Part shown: positions 11,801-22,038 of the stretch, piece after piece
Layout of the letters: the number at the start of each line of letters is the position of its first letter
How positions within the stretch are numbered: position 1 is the first letter of the stretch
Assembly: GCF_018143015.1 (NCBI RefSeq)
Contig: NC_054740.1
Coordinates: forward strand, 38,903,180 to 38,967,179
Direction of reading: 5' to 3'
Origin: Lytechinus variegatus
Taxonomy: Eukaryota; Echinodermata; Echinoidea; Temnopleuroida; Toxopneustidae
DNA: 64,000 nt
Translations under genes and position numbers: made by a program
Notes under the pieces: generated by a model
The model's input: only the letters and a program-made list of their open reading frames with translations
What the model was told of the DNA's origin: nothing
Databases searched by the model: none

Positions 11801-12862
11801 GCGTAAAAAAAATCGAGATTTCGACCTTGAACGGGAAACTCTATTCGTGTTTTGTAAATCATGAAAGGGATGAGAAAGGGGATCTTCCTAATACGAGCAC
11901 AAAGGGCGAGCAGAATTTTTCGATATTGTGATCTGAAACTGGATAACTGAATGAAAATGCGCGCGCGTGTTTCAGATTTACACCTAGAATCTAGGCATTC
12001 TAAACAATCTTTTATCATGAAAATAAAAGCGAGCGCGAAGCGCGAGCTTAAAATATTTGATATTCCGATCTGATATTTCAAACACTTTGTAGAAAACTTG
12101 TAAGGTGGATATAAATCGCACTTGATAAAGAGCTGATATGTTTCATCATTACTTTAATTTTGAGACATTGGACCTTGACATCCTTAGGACATGTTATCAT
12201 ATGAATATGATGACTATATATCTTCCTATTCATCTTGCTAAGCGCGAGATAAAACAAAAGTGACAATTTAATTATTAAATTGATATCTTAGTATTAATGC
12301 ATAATGAGGGAGCGGAATCTGATGATATTATGGCCTGAACACTGAACATTTCAAGCACCTTTTTATTCATGAATAGGATGCATCATTAATTAGTTGATAT
12401 ATTTTTAACATTAATGCGAGCGCAAATCGCGAGCAGAAATTTTTGATAAACTGTCATGAAAAGGGGATTTTAAGTAGTTTGTTATACAATCAATATTGAG
12501 ACATACATAACCTGCCAATCAAAAATGCAAGCATAGCAGCGCTAGCTGATGCGTTTTGACAATCAGACCTGAAAAGGGATATTTTGAAAACTTTATGGAA
12601 TACATGAAAATAATAGGTACCTGATAAATCAAATTCGCGAACGCGCAGCGCAATTGGAAAATGTTAATATTCAGACCATAAAACTATCATTTTTACAGAG
12701 CACTTTTTAAAAATCAATATGTAAATCACAAAAATTAATGAAAGTTCGATTTCCAAGGAGAAATATGTTTTGTATACTGACTTCCAAACTTGATATTCAA
12801 GCTCCGTGTTGAACAAGATATTTTGATCACTTAACAGGCAATGCGAGCGCGAAGCGCGAGCG
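8860..12862. repeat. GCGAGCGCGAAGCGCGAGC interspersed motif array with 328-bp tandem units
   Basis: The 19-bp GC-rich motif GCGAGCGCGAAGCGCGAGC and close variants recur every 90-130 bp within otherwise AT-rich DNA. Between 9083 and 10440 there are four tandem units of about 328 bp (motif starts at 9083, 9411, 9742, 10070 and 10394). Each holds three motif copies and the spacers GACATTTCTACATAAAGAAT and GAACGGGACACTCTATTCAT. Units outside this block are more diverged. The minus-strand frames here (peptides with LALCARI) come from the repeat. Inverted relatives lie at 30195-30630. Confidence 0.9.
10453..11345 (+). mobile_element. LINE 3' fragment inserted in the motif array
   Basis: At about 10719-10860 a frame ends with KSIRHHGPDLCNSLPAES, then HSFKANVKSMLLSEYLK and a stop. 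This is the typical C-terminus of a CR1/L2/Jockey-like reverse-transcriptase ORF (pattern RxxGPxxWNSLP...SFKxxLK). Further upstream the frame is interrupted by a stop (TGA before ATACATCTATTC), and the rest of the ORF is missing. After the stop come (TCA)n repeats near 10920-11010 and an AATCAAATCAAATCAA tail at about 11328-11345, where the array resumes. It is 5'-truncated, as LINE copies usually are. Confidence 0.7.
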
Positions 12863-13228
12863 AAAATTTTATATAGTGACATAAAATATTTTTTCCAAGT
12901 CTTCCTCTCATCTTATTTTATTCATTCGTCTTCCTCCTTTTCTTTTTTCTTTTTCTTCCTTTTTCTTTCTTCCCCCCCCCCCTTTTTTGCTCTACCAATA
13001 GGGGGTCCGGGCCCCTCGGGTCCCCACCTGGATCCGCCTATGCATGAAGAAGATGCAATTGAATAATGGTTTTATAATGATTTGTTCATGAATAAATGTA
13101 ATATCACTTTAACAAATAATCGATGCGAGCGGGAAACTCGAGCGATTTCTATTTTAACCATTTGATGCTTTCAATTCGTTTAACTTCTCATCAGAGTAGG
13201 CCCTGCTAGAATTATGTGAGCGGGATCC

Positions 13229-13460
13229 AGGCGCGGATCCAGGATTTCTTAGGGGGCCCTAATTTCAAGTCAAGTAATAATCGTTCCGAAATATTGACTC
13301 CCATTGCCGAATGGGTAATGTCTAGTTCCACAGAAACCTCTCTTGCATTGTAGGCATTCTTCGTTCTTGTGGGTACTCCCATTATTTTTTTCTTTTCTAC
13401 TTTTTGCTTCAGGGGTTGAAAAATCTTATGGGGATGACGCCCCTGTATCGCCGCGTATGA
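13229..13460. mobile_element. Orphan hAT-type left end
   Basis: CAGGCGCGGATCCAGG at 13229 is identical to the end at 8188, but I found no right partner with a matching octamer. CCCCTGTATCGCCGCGTATG near 13440-13459 could be a decayed right end. It is probably a fragment or short MITE nested in the composite. Confidence 0.35.
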
Positions 13461-14371
13461 AAACTGGTAGTGCAATAACTTAATTGTATATTCTGCATGA
13501 AAGAAAATTAATATTTTATTTTGGGTAAGATATTCTTGAAAAAGATATAAATTTACATGTTTTTTTATTATAAAGGTGAGGTAGATTCAGTAGTCAGCAC
13601 TCAGCATTTACTAATTGGGAGTGCACTGCCTACTTTGATCTGTAAGTGTTTGGATATATTATATAATCTTTTGTTATTCGCTTGAATTCCATTCAAAACA
13701 TTGAGTTGTCTTGTCAATCCTAATCAGCAAACATTGGCTCTTCCGCTCTTGCAACAATCATATAAAGTATCAAAAGGTTATGCATCTTATAATCTTGCTC
13801 AAATTTTATATACTCCAAATAGATTTTCAAAAGAAACAAAATGCGTGTAAACGGTGTATATAAAAAGAATATAAGATACTAAAGATAAATTACTGTAAAA
13901 ACATACTTTATTGTCAGTGTCTTTATAAATATGAAAACAATGCTCTTAAGTTCGCATCATTTTGGACGATAAGTTCTTATCTCTCTCTCTTTCATACAAT
14001 ACTAGTGAAACATGAATTCCAAGGTCCCATGTATCTTGTATACATCAACTATTTCAAGATGTAACAATAAATGTAAATGATAGCAATGCAGTTTAGACCT
14101 GAGTAAATCCACGTAATATTTTCAGTGGAATTCGTTTAAAAAAATAAAACGTGATTTCCCACTGTAGGTTAGAAAAGAAAAGGTGTCGTATCATCAACTG
14201 TATATAGCTGTCTTTTACGCATTACTACATGAAACAAAAAATATAGGAACGATATAAACCATAGAGTTATTTCAGTTATTTGAGTATTTGACGATTCGTC
14301 AAAAAATAAAAAACGCATCCGAAACTTTCACCATTACAATGAAAGTATCATTTATTCTTTTACATATTGCA
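13461..14371. other. AT-rich non-coding stretch
   Basis: No gene or clear repeat border was seen. Confidence 0.4.
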
Positions 14372-14703
14372 CACTAAAAAATAAAGGTTCAAAATTGAAC
14401 CCCGAAAGGTTCTTGCAAAATCAGCACCCAATGGGTTCAAAAATTGAACCCCTGATTTGGGGTTTAAAGATTGAACCCTGCGGTTGGGGTTCATTTTTGC
14501 ACCCTGCGGGTTCAAAACTGCACCCCTAAATTTCAAATTGAACCCCTATGGGTGCAATTTTGAACCCGCAGGGTGCAAAAATGAACCCCAACCGCAGGGT
14601 TCAATTTTTTAACCCCAAATCAGGGGTTCAATTTTTTAACCCATAGGGTGCTGATTTTGCATCAACCCTTCGGGGTTCAATTCTGAAAATTTATTTCTTA
14701 GTG
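14372..14703. mobile_element. Foldback element with CACTA termini
   Basis: The stretch is one long inverted repeat: arms of about 145 bp (14372-14520 and 14550-14703) around a loop of about 30 bp. The ends read CACTAAAAAATAAA and TTTATTTCTTAGTG. The arms are built from small units that are palindromic themselves, such as GGTTCAAAATTGAACC and TGAACCCCAACCGCAGGG. CACTA/TAGTG ends are typical of EnSpm/CACTA transposons (inference). No clear short duplication is seen at the flanks. Confidence 0.75.
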
Positions 14704-14884
14704 CTTGCAAGTAAACTTCAAAATTTCTGTAAATAATATCTATCAATATGTCCATCAGTGTTGTAGTCAAGGCTCAAACCTCCAAGGCCAAGGCTTTAAT
14801 ACCCAAGACCAAGGCATCAATCCCCAAGGCCATGCCTAAAAACCTCAGGGCCAAGGCATTTCAAACTTTCAATATATGGAACAA

Positions 14885-16455
14885 TGAGCCAACAACAAGG
14901 CGGCAGTTCGAATATCAGTTCGGCGCCCCTACATGTAGGTCGATCATCAATTTGCCCCCCCCCCCTTCGAACATCATTTTGGCATCCCTTCGAACTCAAT
15001 TTGCCTTCCCTAGTTCGAATATCATCCCCCCTAGCTCGAGTATCAATTTTGCGCCCCCCTAGTTCGATCATTAATTTGGCCCCCCCTTCGAATATCATTT
15101 CGCCCCCCTAGCTCGAGTATTAGTTTTGCGCCCCCCTAGTTAGAACATCAATTCGGCGCCCCCTAGTTTGAGTATCATAGGCGCCCCCCTAGCTCGAACA
15201 TCGATTCGGCCCCCCTCCCCAGATCGAGTATCAATTTGGCGCCCCCACTTCGAACATCATTTCGGCGCCCTCCTAGTTCGAATATCAGTTCGGCGCCCCT
15301 ACATGTAGGTCGATCATTAATTTGGCCCCCCCCCCTCGAATATCATTTCGCCCCCCTAGCTCGAGTATTAATTTTGCGCCCCCTAGTTTGAGTATCAATT
15401 TGGCGCCCCCCTAGTTTGAACATTAATTCGGCGCCCCCCTAGTTTGAGTATCATAGGCGCCCCCCCTAGCTCGAACATCGATTCGGCCCCCCTCCCCAGA
15501 TCGAGTATCAATTTGGAGCCCCCACTTTGAACATCATTTCGGCGCCCTCCTAGTTCGAATATCAGTTCGGCGCCCCTACATGTAGGTCGATCATTAATTT
15601 GGCCCCCCCCCCTCGAATATCATTTCGCCCCCCTAGCTCGAGTATTAATTTTGCGCCCCCCTAGTTAGAACATCAATTCGGCGCCCCCTAGTTTGAGTAT
15701 CAATTTGGCGCCCCCTACCTCGAACATCGATTCGGCCCCCTCCCTAGTTCAAGTATCAATTTGGCGCCCCCACTTCGAACATCATTTCGGCGCCCTCCTA
15801 GTTCGAATATCAGTTCGGCGCCCCTACATGTAGCTCGATCATAAATTTGGCCCCCCCTTCGAATATCATTTCGCCCCCCCCCCCTAGCTCGAGCATTGAT
15901 TTTGCGCCCCCTAGTTTGAGTATCAATTTGGCGCCCCCTACCTCAAACATCGATTCGGCCCCCCTCCCTAGTTCGAGTATCAATTTGGCGCCCCCACTTC
16001 GAACATCATTTCGGCGCCCTCCTAGTTCGAATATCAATTCGGCGCCCCTACATGTAGGTCCAACATCAATTTGGCGCCCCTAGTTGAATATTAATTTGGC
16101 GCCCCTACATGTAGGTCGATCATCACTTCGGCCCCCCCCCCCCCCGTTCGAACATCAATTCGGCCCCCAGTTCGAACATCATTTTGGCATCCCTTCGAAC
16201 ATCATTTCGGCGCCCTCCTAGTTCGAATATCGATTCGGCGCCCCTACATGTAGGTCCAACATCAATTTGGCGCCCCTAGTTCGAATACCATTCCCCCCCT
16301 AGCTCGAGTATCACTTTGACCCCCACAGTTCCAACATCAATTTGGCGCCCCTACGTCGAACATTAATTCGCCCCCCCCCCCCCCGTTCAAACATCAATTC
16401 TGCCCCCAGTTCGAACAGCATTTTGACATTCCTTCGAACATCATTTCAGCGCCCT
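14885..16455. repeat. C-rich satellite array, TTCGAACATCA/GGCGCCCCCTAG units
   Basis: Short units of about 28-32 bp alternate a C-rich block (GGCGCCCCCCTAG) with TTCGAACATCAATT or CTCGAGTATCAATT. They are organised into larger units marked by CGGCGCCCCTACATGTAGG. That marker's ACATG falls at 14931, 15301, 15578, 15826, 16050, 16107 and 16246, giving spacings of about 370, 277, 248, 224, 57 and 139 bp that shrink towards the right. Frames on both strands here are repeat artefacts. Confidence 0.9.
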
Positions 16456-16470
16456 TTTGGTTCGAACATC

Positions 16471-17488
16471 ATTTTCTTTCCTCCTCTTCCTCTTTTTTTT
16501 CTTCTCGTCCTTTCCCTCTTCGTCTCCCCTTTTCTTCTCTTCTTTCCCCTTTCTCTCTTTCTTTTTTCTTCTCTCCTTTCTTCCCTCTTCCTCTTTCTCC
16601 TTTTTCTCCTTTTCCTCTCTCTTTTCACCCTCTTCCTCTTTTTTTCTCCCTCCCCTCCTTTTCTTCTCTTCCTTCCCCTCTTCCTCTTTTTTCTCTTTCT
16701 TTCCCCTCTTCTTTTCTCCTTTTTTCTTTTCTTTCCCCTCTTCTTTTTCTTCTTTTCTTTCCCCTCTCTTTTTTCTTTCCTCCCTCTTCCCCTCTCTCCT
16801 TTTCTTTCCCCTCTTCCTCTTTTTCCCCCTCTCCCCCTCCCTTTTCTTCTCTTCCTTTCCCCTTTTCTTCCCCCTTCTCTCTCTTTTTTCCTCTTCTTTC
16901 TTCCCTCTTCCTCTCTTTCCTTTTTTTCTTTTTCCTCTCTCTTCCCCCTCTTCCTCTTTTTTTTTCTTCTCCCTCCCCCTCCCTTTTTCTTCTCTTCCTT
17001 CCCCCCTCTTCCTCTTTTTTCTCTTTCTTTCCCCTCTTTTTCTTTTTTTCTTTCCCTTCTTCTTTTCTTTCCCCTCTTTTTTTCTTCTCTTCTTTCCTCC
17101 CTCTCTCTCCCCCTTTCTTTTCTTCTCTTCCTCCTTTCTTTCCTCTTTTTCCTCTCTCTCCTTTTCTTCTCTTCCTTTCCCCTCTCTTTTTTTTCTCCTT
17201 TTCCTTTCCCTCTCTTTTTCCTTCTCTTTCTTTCCCCTTTTCCTCTCTCTTTTCCTTCCCTTCCTTCCCCCTCTTCCCTTTTTCTTCTTTTCTTTCCCCC
17301 TTTCCTCTCTCTTTTTCCCCTCTTCTTCCTTCCCCCTCTTCCTCTCTCTCCCCCCTCTTCTTTTCCCCTCTCCTCTCTCTCTTTTTTCTTTCCCCCTTTT
17401 CCTCTCTTTTTTTTCCTTTCTTCTTTTTCTTCTTTTTTTCCCCTCTTCCCCTCTTTTTCTCTTTCTTTCCCTCTCTCTTTTTTTTTCG
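16471..17488. repeat. 1-kb polypyrimidine tract
   Basis: About 1,000 bases of almost pure C and T on the plus strand, with only a handful of G or A (near 16507, 16520 and 16627), with irregular TTTTCTTCTCTTCC- and CCCCTCTTCCTC-like phrases. Three of the largest open frames in the window, over 360 codons on either strand, lie here because the tract has almost no stop codons. They encode only Phe/Leu/Ser/Pro or Lys/Arg/Glu/Gly and are not genes. Confidence 0.95.
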
Positions 17489-17550
17489 CCGAAGGGGGGG
17501 GGGGCCGAGGCCCCCTCGGCCCCCCCCATGGATCCGCGCCTGCCCCTATA

Positions 17551-18250
17551 AATGGTTTTGACACCCTTATTACGTACGTGCGTACGTACAATGCCAGATC
17601 TTGAAACGGAGACCCTGTTTCTTTGGATACGCATGATATCCACTCGTTAATGGGAGCCCCCCCCCCTGGGGGCCTCATTTCACACAAAAATTGGTATGAT
17701 AGACAGTCTAGCTTGACAACAGAAAAAAATCACCTTTTTGATTGGATCTTCCAATGAAAGGTTATATTCCAGCAAGACCATAGCAACATTTTATAAAATG
17801 GGGGGGGGGGGGCAGTGGCAACCACCAACAGTACCGCACGCAGGGAGTGGTTACGGGGTTCAACCCCCCTTCAATATTTGTTATAACCCACCCCCCCGTA
17901 ATGAATAAAACCCCTCCCTCCCACTATTTTTTTTAGAAGACCCTTTTTTGTTTGTCATTTTTTTTTTTGGGGGGGGGTAGGAAACGACCTGAAATTTTGG
18001 GTTGTCAACATTTCATTCAGCTTGAGCCCCCCCCCCCTTAAGAATCATGCATACGCTATATACTGCCATTATTTGTTTAAAGAAAAGAAAAAGGGAAGGG
18101 GAAAGCAACACAGAAGAGAGCTCGAGTATCAAAAAGTGTCAGAATAAAGGTCGATTCAATGTTATCCCTATTCAATTTGAGGAAAAAATGGCGTCTCCTC
18201 TATTCATGCTATAGGTCATGTTACCCCCCCCCCCCCATTAAGTATATTCA
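17551..18250. other. Low-complexity G/C runs, non-coding
   Basis: Several runs of 9-15 G or C are set in AT-rich DNA. A segment near 17590-17650 (CGAGTGGATATCATGCG on the minus strand) resembles one at 7085-7130, so both come from one dispersed repeat family. No gene was seen. Confidence 0.45.
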
Positions 18251-18526
18251 CCCCGTAACTGTATGCAAGTTAAGTTTATTCAAATTCAAACGTAAGGATT
18301 ACAATAAAAATTGAATTAACATTTTTTCTTAAGGAATTATCTAACAAAATTTACAATTACAAATTAACATTTCTTACAATAAAAAGAGTCACAAATTAAA
18401 CAAAACGAAAACAAAAGGAAAATCATAACAAAACAAATCTAAAGCAGAAAAAACAATCAACTATATGCTGTCAGAAACTGTTTCACCTGACTATCTGTCA
18501 ATTAACCGTTAGTGGAGTACCGCGAG

Positions 18527-18602
18527 TCACAGCATTGGCATATTTTTTCTGCTAGGTCTATTTTTACAACAAAGTTTTCTTCAGGGTGAACTTCCCCTTT
18601 AA
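18527..18602. mobile_element. Right-end fragment of the AAAGGGGAAGTTC foldback MITE
   Basis: The stretch ends AGGGTGAACTTCCCCTTTAA and matches the right part of the element at 22039-22537. The left part is missing. Confidence 0.6.
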
Positions 18603-19009
18603 CATCTTAAAATGGGGCAATCACTTTAAGTAGTCAAAAAGAAGCATATGTCACTACATAAATAAGTCGAAGTGCGAGGAAATATATTTGGTGTTTATTG
18701 ACTTAAAAACGTTAAACAGACAATGCGAGCTACGGGAACAATGAAGACATAGGCCTGAGCAAATAATGATTCATTAAGTTATGAAAAAATGTATCATAAC
18801 ATAATTATGATATAACATTATAATGAACAATAATTAAGTCTTTCCCACGAAGTTTCTCTATTTTTTTTTTGGGGGGGCACGTGTCCCCCCCCCCGTAGTT
18901 GCGCCACTGTTGACCGCTATAATTATTCTTATCAAAACAATAATCAACGGGTACTAATTCGTCGTTCTAATTTATCAAAGTGCAAAATCATCATATAATT
19001 TGTGAAATA
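18603..19009. other. Non-coding, one hAT-like right end
   Basis: Near 18865-18909 a C run is followed by GTAGTTGCGCCACTG, which resembles the right end of a hAT-type MITE. No left end with a matching octamer was found. A diverged TGCGAG motif lies near 18722. Otherwise featureless. Confidence 0.35.
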
Positions 19010-19560
19010 TTAATTTTGCTTTAATTTGAGGCCATACTTGGAACGCAAATCATACATTTTATTTATTTCAGTGATGCTTATTTTGATTACATCCATTTCT
19101 TTGGGCGCTAACAAAAACTTAAATTTTTCAGCATCATTGTATGTAATAAAATCTGGTATTACGTCTTTTATCTTGTCAATCAAATTGGTACGGGGATTAT
19201 CAAGATTTCTGCATTGGGTAATACAGTGATATTCATCTTCAATATCAAGATGCCAAAGAGGGCAGAGACTTTTTCTACTGGAATCTCTTTGTATCTCCCT
19301 TTATTTTATTATCGCTTATTCTGAGTTTGTTGAAGGTTGTAATTTCCTTCATGTCAATATCCAAGAATAATTTTCAAATTTTTAATGATATATTAATTAA
19401 TTGTATACTTATAGTACACAGTAGTATACTAGTATTTTCGTCAAGACTTTCTCACCAATATTTTACATGTTTTATATATTTCTCTTTAAATTCATCAACT
19501 CTGGTTTTAAATATAATTACACTATTATTTGATGACTTGTCGATTTTTGTCATTCATATT
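19010..19560 (-). mobile_element. LINE reverse-transcriptase 3' fragment
   Basis: Read on the minus strand, 19010-19290 encodes the C-terminal zinc-knuckle region of a LINE reverse transcriptase: SLCPLWHLDIEDEYHCITQC and then a stop after KYGLKLKQN. This fits the family pattern C-x2-C-x(n)-EDE-x-H-x(4)-C, although the second Cys of the first pair is replaced by Trp. Further upstream, in a shifted frame, is FNKLRISDNKIKGD, matching the conserved KLRISxHxLxIE block. It is 5'-truncated and carries at least one frameshift and several stops. The clade cannot be told from this part. Confidence 0.7.
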
Positions 19561-20549
19561 TTGTTTGTACATGTACTTTCAATACCCCCTATATGGCCGT
19601 ATATAAAGGCCTAATATGGTAATCTTCATTTGAAGATTATCATAATTACCCAATCAATTGGCGATTGCGTTATTAAGAAAGTGCCTAAAGATATATTCGT
19701 TACTGCATTCGTTCCTAACCCATTTTAGAATTGTCTGTACGTTTAAACGATGAACAACATCATATCATGATGGTAATTAACATAGCTCACAATCTATGTG
19801 GAGATTTTCTATACATGATTAGAAACCATTGCAAGAATAAAACAATATATATATTATAATCATATAGTTGAGAAAAGATACGCAATAATTGACTAAATTA
19901 TTATTTTGTAACTCACCAAATATCCTGAGCCATGAGAATGGAAGAATTTCATCACATGAATAGAATGGAGAGCTCGTCTCGTTTTCGTCATGTAAAAAGG
20001 CTATTACAGTACTGAGGTAGGCCTACGGTAAAAATGTGCAAACATAGCAAGGCAAGTGGAATTCCCCAGTGGTATCGATATTCATAATGGGGAAGAGGAA
20101 GAACTTTCGAAGTCCAAGTTCAGGAAACATGTACATGTTTTTTTGTCCAATAGGTCAAAGAACTTTGCCCCATGTGTTATTATACTTTACTATAATATAA
20201 TGTTACTGAATCATCTGACTCGACGACATGCCGGGGGGGGGGGGCTCCAATAGGCTAAATACTACTGGAACTCACATAATTAAGTCTTGAAAATCTTGAA
20301 AATGGAATTGATACTGATTTTATTTATGAGGTGGATATATCATATAAGGCCTATATACATCAATCAAGATCCCCTTCTGTAAGAATGCTATTGTTATCCA
20401 TCATGTTCAGTTATAAAAAAGTGGAATTTATGGATTTTTTGTTACATTGTTATGGTATAGGTGATGTGACGTCACAAATTGAAAACGCAAAAACTGCATA
20501 TAATTATCTAATTATTCTTTGATGGATTTCTATCATTTTTTTTAATTAT
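19561..20549. other. AT-rich non-coding stretch
   Basis: Only short unconvincing frames occur here. There is a G run near 20232. Confidence 0.4.
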
Positions 20550-21060
20550 CTACCCCCCAAAATAGTTGATGTGAATAAAAAGAGAAAAATCCAACAAGCA
20601 TAACACCGAAAATTTCATCAAAATCGGATGTAAAATAAGAAAGATATGACATTTTACAATATCGTTTAATTTCACAAAACCACAAAACATATGCACATCC
20701 TGTTCGGTATGCAAATGAGGAAACTCACTCACTTTTTCTTTTGTATTTTATCATATGAAATATGAAATATTCTAATTTTCTCCTAAGCATTGTGAAGTAA
20801 ATCAACGATTAATTTCTCCCGAACAAATAGCATTGTTAAAATACTCTATGGTTCAGTCAAGTCGGTCTCTATTGTCAAATCTGTAAAAAAATGAAATATT
20901 GTATAATTCAAACAATAAAAAACAAAAGAAATAGTGAGGGGCATCATCGACTGTCTCATTTGTATGTCAGTGAGTTGTGCGCTGTTTTGTGAAAATAATT
21001 TCTTGGGGTTTGATATAGCAAAAATCAACACGAATATCACGTGATATTAATTCTCTTTAA
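20550..21060. mobile_element. Foldback MITE of the GTCCACCCCAACAAAAA family, ends lost
   Basis: The stretch contains the family's shared blocks: CATAACACCGAAAATTTCAT, then CAAAATCGGATGTAAAATAAG, GGTATGCAAATGAGG, and the inverted companion near 20990. The canonical terminal GTCCACCCC is not preserved. Better copies are at 41167-41725 and 52826-53823. Confidence 0.55.
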
Positions 21061-21171
21061 AAACAAGCAGAACTATGAAGCCCCTAAAGTGACATGACTT
21101 TTTTTTCTGAATTTCCCTCCAATATGACTTACAAACTCGATATATTTCCTACAACGCGATGCTCCCGCGAG

Positions 21172-21753
21172 TTAAAGGGATGGTCGGGGCTGAAAATATT
21201 TATATCTTAATACATAGAGTAGAATTCACTGAGCAAAATGCTGAAAATTTCATCAAAATCGGATAACAAATAATAAAGTTATTGAAGTTTAAATTTTAGC
21301 AATATTTTGTGAAAACAGTCGTCATGATTATTCATTAGATGGGCTGATGATGTCACATCTCCACTTTCCGTTTTCTTATGTTATAACATAAAATCATCAT
21401 TTTTTTTGGTTATCTCATACTTGTGTAAATAATATGTCTCCCTTACAATGAAATAAGATGCAGCAATAAATATCTCATGCACTAATCAGTTGTAATCCAA
21501 TTTTTCTAGTTGTTGGAGGAAAATTTTGAATAAACCTAATTTCATATATACAAAAGTACAAGTGGGGATGTGACATCATCAGCCCACCTAATAGATATTC
21601 ATGACGACTGTTTTCACAAGATATTGCTAAATATGAAATTCAATAGCTTTGTTATTTTTTATCCGATTTTGATGAAATTTTCGGCATTTTGCTCAGCGAA
21701 TTCTACCCTATTTATTAAGCTATGAATACTTTCAGCCCGGACCATCCCTTTAA
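21172..21753. mobile_element. TTAA-flanked foldback MITE, TTAAAGGGATGGTC ends
   Basis: The ends are TTAAAGGGATGGTCGGGGCT and its partner AGCCCGGACCATCCCTTTAA, with TTAA at each edge. Inverted similarity continues inward for roughly 200 bp (GATGATGTCACATC pairs with GATGTGACATCATC). TTAA duplications with AAAGGRR ends are known for T2/Kolobok-related MITEs. The assignment is inference. A decayed relative lies at about 51165-51560. Confidence 0.75.
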
Positions 21754-22038
21754 TAGTGTATTTAGCATTCACTTCCCAGACACTTTCAGCAACGAATCTA
21801 TTGATCATGCCCGTCAAATCACAGTGGACAGATTAGAGGCCATTGCCGAAAGTTGGTGGACCAGGAGCACATGGTCTTAAGATTCGGACCGGACAAGAAA
21901 TTGCAAATATGTAGTTTGTCTGGGACGATCGACACTGCTGTTTTGATTGATTAACCGATTTTCGACAAATGCTGCTTTGTCATGAAGGGCTTTTGATAAG
22001 ACTCTCTGCGTTAGCGTCTGCGAAGTAATTGCTAAAAT

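Larger units (their letters stand above)
8698..13042. mobile_element. Possible second hAT-bounded unit carrying the GC-motif array
   Basis: CAGGGGCGGATTCAG at 8698 and CTGGATCCGCCTAT near 13028-13041 form an imperfect inverted pair. The outside octamers ACATGAAT and GCATGAAG share only CATGAA. If real, this element delivered the GCGAGCGCGAAGCGCGAGC array into the larger composite. The ends are diverged, so the pairing is tentative. Confidence 0.3.
8188..17542. mobile_element. 9.36-kb interval bounded by hAT-type ends and 8-bp duplication
   Basis: The left end at 8188 is CAGGCGCGGATCCAGG and the right end at 17542 is its inverted partner (TGGATCCGCGCCTG). The eight bases directly outside both ends are identical: CCCCTATA at 8180-8187 and 17543-17550. 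An 8-bp duplication with CAGGSGCGGATCCA-type inverted ends is the signature of hAT transposons. No hAT transposase frame is visible. The interior is a composite of a MITE, a GC-motif array, a LINE tail, a foldback, a satellite and a polypyrimidine tract, so the original element has been enlarged by later insertions and expansion. Confidence 0.65.

Noticed and set aside
9145-12081. Minus-strand frames with LALCARI and SRSRSK peptides
   Set aside because: They repeat with the 328-bp units of the motif array and match no domain.
14748-16083. Frames of 75-104 codons rich in Pro, Ser and Ile
   Set aside because: They are translations of the C-rich satellite.
16342-17687. Open frames of 360-420 codons on both strands
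   Set aside because: They lie in the C satellite and polypyrimidine tract and encode only Phe/Leu/Ser/Pro or Lys/Arg/Glu/Gly. Openness follows from the lack of purines on one strand.
17812-18909. CAGTGGCAACC (17812) and GTTGCGCCACTG (18898) as the two ends of one element
   Set aside because: The octamers outside do not match and the termini differ in sequence.
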